This document shows positions 5,976 to 13,933 of a DNA stretch of 13,933 bases, in pieces (within the stretch, counting starts at the first letter, position 1; each line of letters starts with the position of its first letter). The DNA is from Chrysochromulina tobinii. Taxonomy: Eukaryota > Haptophyta > Prymnesiales > Chrysochromulinaceae. A model generated the notes under the pieces. It saw nothing but the letters and a program-made list of their open reading frames with translations, did no database searches and was not told the origin of the DNA. The stretch lies in assembly GCA_001275005.1 (NCBI GenBank), contig JWZX01002147.1:1-13933 (forward strand), given 5' to 3'. The position numbers and the translations under genes are program-made.

Positions 5976-5986
5976 GTACAGTGTAC
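5976..5986. other. Short dyad upstream of the EEF1AKMT1-like gene
   Basis: gtaca-g-tgtac, a 5+5 bp dyad around one base, followed by another GTAC-containing stretch and by gtatac at about 6005. It lies in the 196-bp gap between the stop of the giant gene and the methyltransferase ATG, where the methyltransferase promoter should be. Could be a binding site; could be chance. Confidence 0.25.
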
Positions 5987-6085
5987 TGCACGGTGAAGTA
6001 CCTTGTATACTTACCCAGCGTGATTGTGCGAACCCTATTCCTTCATGTTTGAGTGCGGTCAGAGGCTCGATTACTAACGGGCCCC

Positions 6086-9000
6086 TTAGAAAGCCGGCGC
6101 CACCCGCGAACGCTTAGGGACTGGCGCCGAGGGCGCCGTAGGCGGCGTAGAAATCCTGACCCGGATGCCCGACGCACAAGCTCTGGCGTAGAGGATACTG
6201 TACAGCGGGGTGATGCAGCACAGCTCGAGGAGCTGCAGCACGGGCATCGACATTGCGAAGAGCGCCACAACCAATGCCATGTTGCGCAAGTCGCTCCCCG
6301 ACGCAACATGCCACCCGATGCGACTCTCGGTCGCGGCGCTGAGTAGCATGATCGTCGAGATCGCCTCGATAAGGTATTGGAAACCCATGGCGTGAGAAAT
6401 GAGGCGGTCGGCGTCCGGCAGCCACCTAAAACACGCCCACGCCACTCCGAGCTGGACCGCCAGGAAGAAGCAGGTGATGGTGATTCCATCCGCAGCGCTC
6501 GGGGTAAGGGAGGGCCGAATCCCGGCGAAGATTCCAAGGACCATGTTCGCGAGCACGAGCGCCAGCCGAGAGCACGTGCTAAAAGGAGTGGCACCATTCA
6601 CCCGGAAGAGCAGATAGCTCTGGCGCCCATGGAATACGTCCCCCCTTCGTTCACGCCGGATTGCAAACGGCTCGGCCAGCAGGCGCTCCGTGCGGTCTGG
6701 CTCAAGAAGGTCCTCCTCCAGATCATCACCAAACTCGCCGCTCTTACGATCGCGAAAGCCTCCACGGACTGCAAGGCGATCTATCGCACTCGCAGTAGCA
6801 GCCGCGTGAGCGTCGCGCATGAGGCGCAACCAAGACTTCTTTGGAGCTTTCCGAGAAGCAGCTGCGTCGGCTGTTTTTCTCTGCTGGAGCCGTTGCGTCA
6901 GCTGCTTAGACAGTTTCGCCGAGGCGTCGATGGTTTGAACCACACTCAGGAGAGTAGGCGCAGGTGCCTGCTGCCTCGAGGCCGGCCTCGAAGTCAGCCT
7001 TGAGGCCGGCCTTGAGGAGAAGTCGCTCGTGTCACGCGACTCGTCATAGTCTTCGTAGTTTCTTCGCGAGTCATCATGCGAGTAGGGGCTCTCCATGATG
7101 GTGTCGCCAGGCACTTCTGCTCCTTTCTTGTTGGGTGAACCCTTCCTGCTCTTGGGTGGTGAAGCCTTCTTCCTGTGTGAAATAGGCAGCGACAATAGGC
7201 TTGCACTATCAGTAGACAGGACCGAACCGGCGCCTTCCGGCAAGTCCGCGTACTTGGTCACGCCGAATTTCATCAGCTCAGCTAGCGCTGTGCCGCCGGC
7301 GATGGCGCCATGGCGTGACATGCCCTTCGCAACCAGCTTTCGCGCCTTTTCGGCGCCCGCCTCCACCAAATCTTCACTGAAGCCGCGGCCCCGCAGTAGG
7401 TCAATCACAACGGCGTCAGGCTCCGGCACTTGCTTGATGTACTCATCGAAGTCCAGCTGGAAATCGCCGTCGAGGTCGCCTTTCTTGAGCCTTGCTCGAA
7501 TCTCGTCATCTTCGAAGCCCAGCTCTCGCATCTTGTCCGCCATCTCTTCGAAGTCAATCCGACCGGATCCGTCTGCATCTAGTTTGAGCTCAAATTCCTT
7601 GCGCAGCGCTTCAAGGCGCTCCGGCGGCATGGTCTCCATCGCCTTGGCTGATCGAGGGCGCTCGCGACTTCCGAAATATGCTGAGGGGGAACGTCCTACT
7701 GGAGAGCTCACGTCCTCTCTATCTGGTGAGCCCGGATACAGCGACGAAGCCAGCGCGTTGTGGAGCTCGCTGGCTTCGACGTGGCCGCTGCCATCCGTGT
7801 CGACTTCGTCGAAACTTGCGTCGATCTGCCGCATTGACAAGGACGTGCTCTTCTCGTCCTCGACGGGAGCCGATGGCGATTCTTCCTTTTCGGGCGAATG
7901 TGGAAATGTGCGCACGCGATGGCCACGGACGACGGGCGGTGATGCAGCGGGAGAGCGGATATCCTCGATGGCCATGCTATCCTCGACGGGTGCCAACATA
8001 CGCTGACGCAAGCCATCAAAAGGTACGACGAGATCGCCATCGATCGGGAACACATCCTTGATGACAACGCTATCCAAGACTGGTGCTGACATCCGCTGGC
8101 GCACGCCATCAATCGGCACGACGGGCGCTGACATATGCTGCTTCTCGCCGTCAATCGGCGACTCCGGAGGTGAGGGCGTCGGTGAGGGTGGTGCCACGTC
8201 AAAAGATCGTGCCAGTGAGCGCTTCACGGCGGGGCTGTAGATGTCCCGTATCACGCTCGGCGTCGGCGGCTGCGGTGTGGTGACTAATCGAGGTGCCTTC
8301 CTTGACGGGTTGATTGCTTTGGCCTGCGCCTGTGCCTCCTTGAACACGGTGGCCGCAGAGGTCGCTGCGGCCGCGAGCGCCTTTGCCCTCTTACGACACC
8401 TCTCCGCCCTCTCCGCTTTGGATGGGGCGATGAGCTGGGCATCAGAGGCGGCTTGAATCGCCGCCTCTGCCACGGCCTCCGCAGCCTTCATCTCCGCATC
8501 GGCCCGAGCAAATGCCTGCGCCGCCTCGCTTGCACGCGCCGACGACTCGTTGCGCAACTGCAGGGCCGACTTCATTTGCCGGTCAGCCGCGTGCACCGCC
8601 GCCGTCTTCTCCTTGAGAGTCTCTGCCGTCTCCTCAGCAGCGGCGGCGCGCGCGATCGCCGCGTCGCGTGTCGCAAGTGCTCGCTCGATCTCCTCCTCGG
8701 CAGCTCGCATCGCGCTCGCTTGCTCCAACGCTGCGGCCGCCGAGGCTTGCTCTGCCTGCTGCGCCCTGGCCTTGGCCGCCTCGGACGCAGCGATCGCGAC
8801 GGCGGCGGCAGCCTTTGCCTCCGCAGCCCTGTCCTTGTCCTTCACCTGCTGCAGCCGCGCGCGGACCGCCGACTCCATCTCGGCCTCTGCAGCGTTGGCC
8901 TCCGCCTCAGCCCGCGCCCATGCCTCCGCGGCCTCGCTCGCTAACGCCACAGCCTTATCGTGCTTTTGCAGGGCCGATGCCATCTGCTGATCGGCCGCGC

Positions 9001-12000
9001 GCACCGCCGCCTCCCTCTCTGCAGCAGCCGCCGCGAGGACTCGCGCCTTCTCCGCATCGCGCGTCGACCGTGCTCGGTCGATCTCATCCGCGACAGCTTG
9101 CACCGCTTTCACGTTCTCGCCATCCGCAACTGCTTGCACGTACTGTGCCATATTACGCTTCTCCCTCGCCGCCATCAACTCGGCGATCGCCTTTTCCTTG
9201 GCAGCCTCGGCGGCCTTTGCCCGTGCCGCGGCGAACTCATGGTCCGCGGATGCTGCCGCCTCGGCCGCCACAGCGGCGGCGGCCTCTGCCTCCGCCTGCT
9301 GCAGTTTGGCCTCCGCCTCCACCTTGGCCTTCTGCTGCAACCAAAGACCCTCGACCGCCGCACCTGTCTCTGCACTGGCAGCCGCGATTGCACCCTCCGA
9401 TTCCACCCTGGCTGCTGCCGCTCTCTGCTCTGCCGCGAGCTTCTCCTTTGCTATCGCCGCTTCAACCCTAGCCCTCGTCCTCTCAGCCCTCTTCTGCTCA
9501 GCTTCGGCTCTCGAAGGGCTGCCTGGGTCTGCGTGTCGAATGTCAAGCACCAACGAGTTGGAGATCTGGGCGAGCTTGGCGAACATTTCAACGGGGCCCA
9601 CCGCCCTGCCATTGAGTTCGTACTCAGCATCGGGGTCGAGCGCATTGCCGTTTACGGAGAGAACTTCATCACCGACCTTGACACCGTACGGGATCAGCAC
9701 CGAGTCCTGGGCGAGCGCGCACACGATGACGCCATACTTGCCCTCGTAGAGCTCGGCACCGAGACGCTGTCCGACCGGCTTCGTGAGCTTGATGGTGTAT
9801 GTGGACTCCATCAACTTCTCCTCGAGCTTCTTCTGCTTCTCGAGCTTCTTCTGCTCGGATGGAGTAGGCAGGCTGCGCTTCACTGCAAGCGCCGCCACCT
9901 TGGCCTCCGCAGCTGCCTTGGCTTCTGCCTGCGCCTCGATCTTTGCCCTCGCCTTCGCCTCCACGTCCGCCCTAGCTGCCTGCCGTTTTGCCTCCTGCCG
10001 AGCAGCCTCTGCCAAGGCGTGTTGACGCTTAGCCTCTTGCCTGGCCCACAACGCCTTCGCCTGCTCCTGCGCCTTGGCCTCAGCAGCAAACTTTGCTGCT
10101 TCTGCCTTGGCTACTTCGACTCGGCGCTTCTCGACCTTGGCCGCTAGCCTGGCCTCTTCTCTAGCTTCTGCTTCGGCCTCCTTCACGGTTCGCTTCATCA
10201 CGGAGAGTCTCTTTGCCTCCGCCCTAGCCTTCACCTTGGCGTCCACCTTTTCATTCCACTTTGCAGCGATAAGGTCGAGTGTAGCGGTGGCCCTCTGAGA
10301 GACGGCCTCTGTGCGACGTCGTCGCAGAATGCGAAGCTCCACCGAGCTGGAAATCTGGGCGAGCTTGGCGAACATTTCAACGGGGCCAACCGCCCTGCCA
10401 TTCAGTTCGTACTCAGCATCGGGGTTGAGCGCATTGCCGTTGATGGAGAGAACCTCATCTCCAATTTTGACGAGCGTCAGTCCCTGCAGCAGCGAGTCCG
10501 GGGCAACCGACTGCAGGATGATGCCATGGCTGCCGACAATGAACTTGGCTCCGAGACGCTCTCCGACCTGCTTTGTCAGATTGATGGTGTAGGTGGACGC
10601 CTCAAGCTTCTTCTCAAGCTTCTTCTCCATGTGGATCTTCCTCTGCTGCCTCTTCTCCTCCCTAACCTCCGGAGGACGAACCAAGTACTTGACGGCGGCC
10701 GACTTGCCCACACGCATTCCGACGTTTGCGACGACGCTCGAGATCGTTGACATGCGACTTGTCTTCGGTGGACTTGTGCGCCGCGGTAGATATCTACCTA
10801 GCCTGTCGCTCCCGACCATCTGCGCACAAGCCATCTTGAGGCGCAGCTCCGCAATCCATCGATAATAAGGATCCAGCACGCGCGAAGGTCGACTCGCCAT
10901 CGGCGATGGCTTCCAGCGGATGCGCTCGTCGTATTTGTACTCTCCCTTGCAGAATCGATCCAGGTCCATGATACCAAGTGCGACCAGTGCGACCAGGAGC
11001 AGGATTGTGAACAGCGCCACAAAGACGCCTCCGGCGCAGTTGTTGTTGCACCCAAGCGCTCCAGTATTGGTCAGGACCTTGAAGGAGGCACGCGTGAGGC
11101 CGGTAGCAAACATGCAGCACGTGAAGATGAGCGGTGCCGGCCACACCAGTGATTTTGGAAACGGGTAGAAGTTGGGCGTCGTAGATTCTTTCCACTCCGG
11201 GCGATCCGTGGATTTCTTCGCGCTTCGAATGCGGAGCTCCAACGAGTCTGAAATCTTGGCGAGCTTCGCGAACATTTCGACGGGGCCCAGCACGTCGCCA
11301 TCAATGTTGAACTCAGCACGGGGGTTGAGCGAATGGTCATTGATGGAGAGAATCTCATCACCAACCTCGACGTCGTGCCGGCGCAGCACCGAGTCCGGGG
11401 CGAGCGCGAACACGACGATGCCATGCTCACCGAGGATGAGGTCTGCACCGATACGCTGTCCGATGTCCTTCGTCACCTCGACGGTATACGCCTGGTACGA
11501 CACGACGACACGCTTGTTCCCCACTTGGATGATGTGATTCACCGCGGTACTTGGCACTTGGAATGTGCCGTAGGCGAGCTTCCGCCACTTGTAAAAGGGG
11601 CCGTTCACAACGTACCGCCACAGGAGCAAGAGCGTTCCATACAGCACATAGGTGAGAATGACTGCGAGCGAGAAGGTGATGAGCAAATTGAGTAGCGTGC
11701 GCAGCTCGGGCGACAGCGCATCGAGCTCCTCGTGATGCGGCAGGCTCCGAAGCAAACGACGGAGGCTAGAGACGGGGGCATCTCCAGACGGTGCTTGGTG
11801 CGAGAGGTCGACGCTATTGTAGGGCGTCTGCCTCCCTGATCCGAGGAAGGAGATCTCGCCACAGAGCCAGCTCAGGTCATCGGCGACGCCCAGCTGCACA
11901 CTGCTCACGAAGACGGCCGAGTCAACAGAAAATGTGAAGCGCTGCGCCGCAAGTAGAATCGACGTGATGCAACCGCCAGCTGAGGGGGCAACAATGGCGC

Positions 12001-13921
12001 CGGCTAGTGGGCTCACCCAGCCGAGCGCGTCGGCGACGATCGTACCGAACTGCACCAGTACAGCTGTGCTGAGACTGGCCACCAAGATGCCGTTGGCGAC
12101 CGTGCTGATCTCCTCAATCATGCGCAGGTCCTCGTCATAGGCCCACGGCGGTGGCAAGGGCGGTGGTGACGGTGGTGGAGACGGTTGTGCAGGAGGAGGA
12201 AGCGACGGCGGAGACTGGGGAGCCCCAATCGGAACGGTGATGATTGCCTGAAGCGCTTGCATCGAGATGTTGAGGCTGCTGGACAGGGCTAGGCGCAGCG
12301 CGTTCACGTCGGAGAGTGCGGAGAGCACACCGCTCTCCGATGTGGGCCGCAGCCCCAAACTATCAACGGGCAGTTGCGATGTGGGGGCCGGTGGCTCCAC
12401 AACCACCGTGGCAGACATGCGAATCAAGCGAGGCGGGTTATTCTGCATGCTCGAGGCGTAGGGAGAGAGCGACGTTTGGAGGAGTCCGGCTCGGAACAGT
12501 GCCGGAAGATCAGCAGGTGGATCCGTCATGATTGACTGCAACGTGCGCGTGCGCTGCGCAACGATCATAATGACACTCCGGGGAGGTGGCTTTGGCGGAG
12601 GCGGAGAAGGCGGCGGCGAAGGCGGCGGCGATGGTGGCGGTGGCAAGGGTGTTGGCGGCGAGGGTGGTGGCTGCGAGGGTGGTGGGGAGCAGGGAGGCGG
12701 AGGGCTGTATCCTAGAATACCCAGGTAGTTCCTCGGCACGGGCGGGAGCGGCGGCGGCGGCGGGGGTGGACGCGGCGGCGGGGATGGTGGCGGGGATGGC
12801 GGCGGCGGTGAGGGAGGGGGAGGGCGATATCCGCCTTCGGGATTGGGCGGGAGCGGTGGCGGCGGCGGAGGGGATGGAGACGGAGGTGGCGGAGAAAGAA
12901 TGGGTCTCGGAGGTGGCGAGGGTGGTGGCGGGCTGGGTGGGGGAGGTCTGTATCCATCGCTGGGCGCGGGAGGGAGAGGCGGCGGCGGCGGCGGCGGAGA
13001 CGGATGCGGAGGCGGAGGCGGAGGCGGAGGCGGGTGGTGGAGGTTAAGATGGATGAGTCCGCGACGGCCGCGCGGCTCGTCCGCTGTCGTAACCTCCGCG
13101 TGCTCGGCTGCACGCGCTATCTCAAACTGACCCTCAAAGTCCTGAAGCCGCCGTCCGCCCGACGCCGGGAGCGGGCACACGGCCGAGCTGGCAACGCGGT
13201 ACCAGGTGGCACCATTGCTCCAAGCAATTGTGTACTCGAGAGCACCTCCGGTTGGCCCCGCCGCGAGCGATCCCGTGATCGTCGTGCCGGTGAAGACGAC
13301 GCTCGCAGTGCTGCCGCCGCCGGAGCCGGTGACGACGACGGTGCCGGACGCAGGGCTCCACGGCGCTGGAGAGAAACTGCTGACTTGAATCAAAGCACGC
13401 GTATAGCCGGCGGGCGATGGCGGCGCAGGCTCGAGGGTCACTTGATAGCGGTCCAGGTCAGCGCTTTGTGGTGTGCTCGCCCAAGTGCCCATCCATGGAG
13501 CAAGCGGCGTGCTGCAGTACACGAAGCTCCGCGGCGGAGGTGGCGATGGCGGCGGTGGCGAGCTCACGGTGACCAATCGCTCTCCTTGCAGGATCGCAGA
13601 GCCCAGGCTAACGTTGCACCGGACAGCGACTTCACACTGGAACATATGCCGGGTGGCCATCTCCAGAGCCTCGCGCACGAGTGGATCGTAAGGGTCTGCT
13701 TCGTGCCCGATGAAGGTGGGCACCTCGGAGGTGCTGGCGACACTGACGCCTGCGCTCTGCGTCACGTTGGTGGCCCAATTCAAGTTGTTATTCTCCCCAT
13801 ACGCAGCGGCAAAGGCGACATTGGCCCAACCGCTCACAGCCGAAGCAAAAGCGACCTCGGCGTTCAGCGAGAGACCGGCCAGAGCGGATGCGGGAAGCTC
13901 TATGTTGACGGTGACCGACAT
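6086..13921 (-). CDS. Giant multi-pass membrane protein with Pro-rich ectodomain, three PDZ domains, coiled coils and EF-hands
   Basis: 2611 codons without an intron. The first ATG is at 13921, but the frame stays open to the window edge and residues 1-60 show no signal peptide, so the real start is probably outside. Residues in order: a Trp/Gly-rich beta-like region (131-250); proline-rich SPPPP (122-130, 297-450, 568-593); hydrophobic segments near 604-665 and 742-771; PDZ1 (812-899, with GDEILSIN); membrane segments near 923-950 and 963-989; PDZ2 (1111-1199, GDEVLSIN); an Ala/Lys/Glu-rich coil (1225-1351); PDZ3 (1375-1463, GDEVLSVN); a long Ala-rich coiled coil (~1468-1858); PIDG repeats (~1922-1979); EF-hand loops DTDGSGHVEASE, DADGSGRIDFEE and DLDGDFQLDFDE (~2038-2160); a Ser/Arg-rich linker; and four hydrophobic segments (2451-2578). 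PDZ domains bind peptide tails and EF-hands bind calcium, so a calcium-linked surface scaffold or channel-like protein is inferred. I recognise no named family. Confidence 0.85.
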   Translation of the reverse strand: MSVTVNIELPASALAGLSLNAEVAFASAVSGWANVAFAAAYGENNNLNWATNVTQSAGVSVASTSEVPTFIGHEADPYDPLVREALEMATRHMFQCEVAVRCNVSLGSAILQGERLVTVSSPPPPSPPPPRSFVYCSTPLAPWMGTWASTPQSADLDRYQVTLEPAPPSPAGYTRALIQVSSFSPAPWSPASGTVVVTGSGGGSTASVVFTGTTITGSLAAGPTGGALEYTIAWSNGATWYRVASSAVCPLPASGGRRLQDFEGQFEIARAAEHAEVTTADEPRGRRGLIHLNLHHPPPPPPPPPHPSPPPPPPPLPPAPSDGYRPPPPSPPPPSPPPRPILSPPPPSPSPPPPPPLPPNPEGGYRPPPPSPPPPSPPPSPPPRPPPPPPPLPPVPRNYLGILGYSPPPPCSPPPSQPPPSPPTPLPPPPSPPPSPPPSPPPPKPPPRSVIMIVAQRTRTLQSIMTDPPADLPALFRAGLLQTSLSPYASSMQNNPPRLIRMSATVVVEPPAPTSQLPVDSLGLRPTSESGVLSALSDVNALRLALSSSLNISMQALQAIITVPIGAPQSPPSLPPPAQPSPPPSPPPLPPPWAYDEDLRMIEEISTVANGILVASLSTAVLVQFGTIVADALGWVSPLAGAIVAPSAGGCITSILLAAQRFTFSVDSAVFVSSVQLGVADDLSWLCGEISFLGSGRQTPYNSVDLSHQAPSGDAPVSSLRRLLRSLPHHEELDALSPELRTLLNLLITFSLAVILTYVLYGTLLLLWRYVVNGPFYKWRKLAYGTFQVPSTAVNHIIQVGNKRVVVSYQAYTVEVTKDIGQRIGADLILGEHGIVVFALAPDSVLRRHDVEVGDEILSINDHSLNPRAEFNIDGDVLGPVEMFAKLAKISDSLELRIRSAKKSTDRPEWKESTTPNFYPFPKSLVWPAPLIFTCCMFATGLTRASFKVLTNTGALGCNNNCAGGVFVALFTILLLVALVALGIMDLDRFCKGEYKYDERIRWKPSPMASRPSRVLDPYYRWIAELRLKMACAQMVGSDRLGRYLPRRTSPPKTSRMSTISSVVANVGMRVGKSAAVKYLVRPPEVREEKRQQRKIHMEKKLEKKLEASTYTINLTKQVGERLGAKFIVGSHGIILQSVAPDSLLQGLTLVKIGDEVLSINGNALNPDAEYELNGRAVGPVEMFAKLAQISSSVELRILRRRRTEAVSQRATATLDLIAAKWNEKVDAKVKARAEAKRLSVMKRTVKEAEAEAREEARLAAKVEKRRVEVAKAEAAKFAAEAKAQEQAKALWARQEAKRQHALAEAARQEAKRQAARADVEAKARAKIEAQAEAKAAAEAKVAALAVKRSLPTPSEQKKLEKQKKLEEKLMESTYTIKLTKPVGQRLGAELYEGKYGVIVCALAQDSVLIPYGVKVGDEVLSVNGNALDPDAEYELNGRAVGPVEMFAKLAQISNSLVLDIRHADPGSPSRAEAEQKRAERTRARVEAAIAKEKLAAEQRAAAARVESEGAIAAASAETGAAVEGLWLQQKAKVEAEAKLQQAEAEAAAAVAAEAAASADHEFAAARAKAAEAAKEKAIAELMAAREKRNMAQYVQAVADGENVKAVQAVADEIDRARSTRDAEKARVLAAAAAEREAAVRAADQQMASALQKHDKAVALASEAAEAWARAEAEANAAEAEMESAVRARLQQVKDKDRAAEAKAAAAVAIAASEAAKARAQQAEQASAAAALEQASAMRAAEEEIERALATRDAAIARAAAAEETAETLKEKTAAVHAADRQMKSALQLRNESSARASEAAQAFARADAEMKAAEAVAEAAIQAASDAQLIAPSKAERAERCRKRAKALAAAATSAATVFKEAQAQAKAINPSRKAPRLVTTPQPPTPSVIRDIYSPAVKRSLARSFDVAPPSPTPSPPESPIDGEKQHMSAPVVPIDGVRQRMSAPVLDSVVIKDVFPIDGDLVVPFDGLRQRMLAPVEDSMAIEDIRSPAASPPVVRGHRVRTFPHSPEKEESPSAPVEDEKSTSLSMRQIDASFDEVDTDGSGHVEASELHNALASSLYPGSPDREDVSSPVGRSPSAYFGSRERPRSAKAMETMPPERLEALRKEFELKLDADGSGRIDFEEMADKMRELGFEDDEIRARLKKGDLDGDFQLDFDEYIKQVPEPDAVVIDLLRGRGFSEDLVEAGAEKARKLVAKGMSRHGAIAGGTALAELMKFGVTKYADLPEGAGSVLSTDSASLLSLPISHRKKASPPKSRKGSPNKKGAEVPGDTIMESPYSHDDSRRNYEDYDESRDTSDFSSRPASRLTSRPASRQQAPAPTLLSVVQTIDASAKLSKQLTQRLQQRKTADAAASRKAPKKSWLRLMRDAHAAATASAIDRLAVRGGFRDRKSGEFGDDLEEDLLEPDRTERLLAEPFAIRRERRGDVFHGRQSYLLFRVNGATPFSTCSRLALVLANMVLGIFAGIRPSLTPSAADGITITCFFLAVQLGVAWACFRWLPDADRLISHAMGFQYLIEAISTIMLLSAATESRIGWHVASGSDLRNMALVVALFAMSMPVLQLLELCCITPLYSILYARACASGIRVRISTPPTAPSAPVPKRSRVAPAF
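7986..8158 (-). repeat. PIDG-x-RQRMSAPV peptide repeats in the giant gene
   Basis: Residues ~1922-1979 hold three related units: PIDGEKQHMSAPVV, PIDGVRQRMSAPV and, after a partial PIDG, PFDGLRQRMLAPV. The first two are spaced exactly 42 bp (14 residues) apart. They lie between the coiled coil and the EF-hands in a Ser/Pro-rich linker and may be docking sites. Confidence 0.8.
8480..9095 (-). repeat. Tandem ~132-residue duplication in the Ala-rich coiled coil
   Basis: The stretch with DEIDRARSTRDAEKAR, AADQQMASALQ and ASEAAEAWARAEAE (about 8890-9095) recurs as EEIERALATRDAAIAR, AADRQMKSALQ and ASEAAQAFARADAE (about 8480-8700), offset by about 397 bp. The order of the three blocks is the same in both, so this is a true internal duplication and not just shared alanine bias. 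Confidence 0.75.
9533..9799 (-). repeat. PDZ3 repeat unit
   Basis: Third of three homologous PDZ units; the others are at 10325-10591 (PDZ2) and 11225-11488 (PDZ1). From GDEVLS onward, PDZ2 and PDZ3 match at 37 of 40 residues by my count. At DNA level the segment around 9553-9665 is almost the same as 10341-10453. PDZ1 is clearly more diverged. Confidence 0.88.
10325..10591 (-). repeat. PDZ2 repeat unit
   Basis: Second PDZ unit, from YTINLTKQVGERLG to VELRIL. It follows a membrane pair and precedes a charged coil. It is near-identical to PDZ3 in its second half, which fits recent duplication or conversion between the two units. Confidence 0.88.
11225..11488 (-). repeat. PDZ1 repeat unit
   Basis: First PDZ unit, from YTVEVTKDIGQRIG to LELRIRS, lying between two hydrophobic regions of the protein. 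It keeps PVEMFAKLA and GDEILSIN but differs from PDZ2 and PDZ3 elsewhere, so it is the oldest branch of the three. Confidence 0.85.
12577..13047 (-). repeat. Proline-rich low-complexity tract (GGCGG/CCGCC repeats)
   Basis: Codes for about 150 residues of SPPPP and PPPSPPP sequence. A ~45-residue module appears about three times: a proline run with LPP, a short non-proline link (APSDGYR, NPEGGYR, or VPRNYLGILGY), then PPPPSPPPP. Such tracts are typical of hydroxyproline-rich extracellular glycoproteins of algae and plants, which supports an outward-facing N-terminal part. On the + strand it is a dense run of GG triplets. Confidence 0.9.
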
Positions 13922-13933
13922 GGCGATCGGCCC

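Noticed and set aside
5890-5991. 34 further in-frame codons before the EEF1AKMT1-like ATG
   Set aside because: They contain no ATG, only a GTG at the far end, and the ATG at 5889 has a good initiation context.
8668-10147. Long + strand frames opposite the coiled-coil part of the giant gene
   Set aside because: Leucine/arginine- or proline/arginine-rich shadows of the Ala/Glu-rich frame on the other strand.
1-13933. tRNA, rRNA or other structured RNA genes
   Set aside because: I looked for tRNA-like cloverleaf signals and rRNA-like stretches on both strands and saw none; a covariance-model scan could still find something I missed.

Overview
The window reads as nuclear DNA of a eukaryotic alga, most likely a haptophyte or another alga with a red-derived secondary plastid. 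The grounds are: GC-rich coding DNA; spliceosomal introns with GT-AG ends; proline-rich SPPPP surface-protein sequence; an FkbM-type methyltransferase; and a cysteine synthase whose N-terminus is a signal peptide followed by an Ala-Phe step, the usual entry signal for such plastids. No bacterial operon, RNA gene, CRISPR array or intact transposon was seen. The taxon is an inference; the introns are read directly from conserved protein motifs.

Left part (1-2247). Bases 2-175 hold the last 57 codons of an FkbM-like methyltransferase (+). A gene-poor stretch of about 600 bp follows, with an 18-bp perfect palindrome and a duplicated ~75-bp block. A two-exon gene on the - strand (893-1895) encodes an AhpD-like (carboxymuconolactone decarboxylase fold) protein with the full Glu/Cys/Cys/His set and hydrophobic C-terminal segments. 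It is divergent from the next gene and separated from it by about 350 bp.

Middle (2248-4808, +). A seven-exon gene encodes a 533-residue protein: signal peptide, complete PLP-dependent cysteine synthase, then a fused CxxC glutaredoxin domain. Most of its six introns are full of 10-11 bp TCTGATTG-like repeats, and several carry diverged copies of the start of the next exon. This is the most unusual signal in the window: it bears on how the introns arose, and the fusion joins cysteine synthesis to a thiol redox module. The divergent AhpD-like neighbour is also a thiol-chemistry protein.

Right part (5083-13933, - strand). An intronless EEF1AKMT1/Efm5-type lysine methyltransferase (5083-5889) converges on the cysteine synthase gene. 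About 200 bp behind it ends a huge uninterrupted reading frame (6086-13921, 2611 codons, probably continuing past the window edge). It encodes a multi-pass membrane protein with a proline-rich ectodomain, three PDZ domains, long alanine-rich coiled coils, three EF-hand loops and a C-terminal membrane bundle. I do not recognise this architecture as a named family.

Intron ends, targeting and domain limits were read by eye from motif continuity; none was tested against transcripts or databases.
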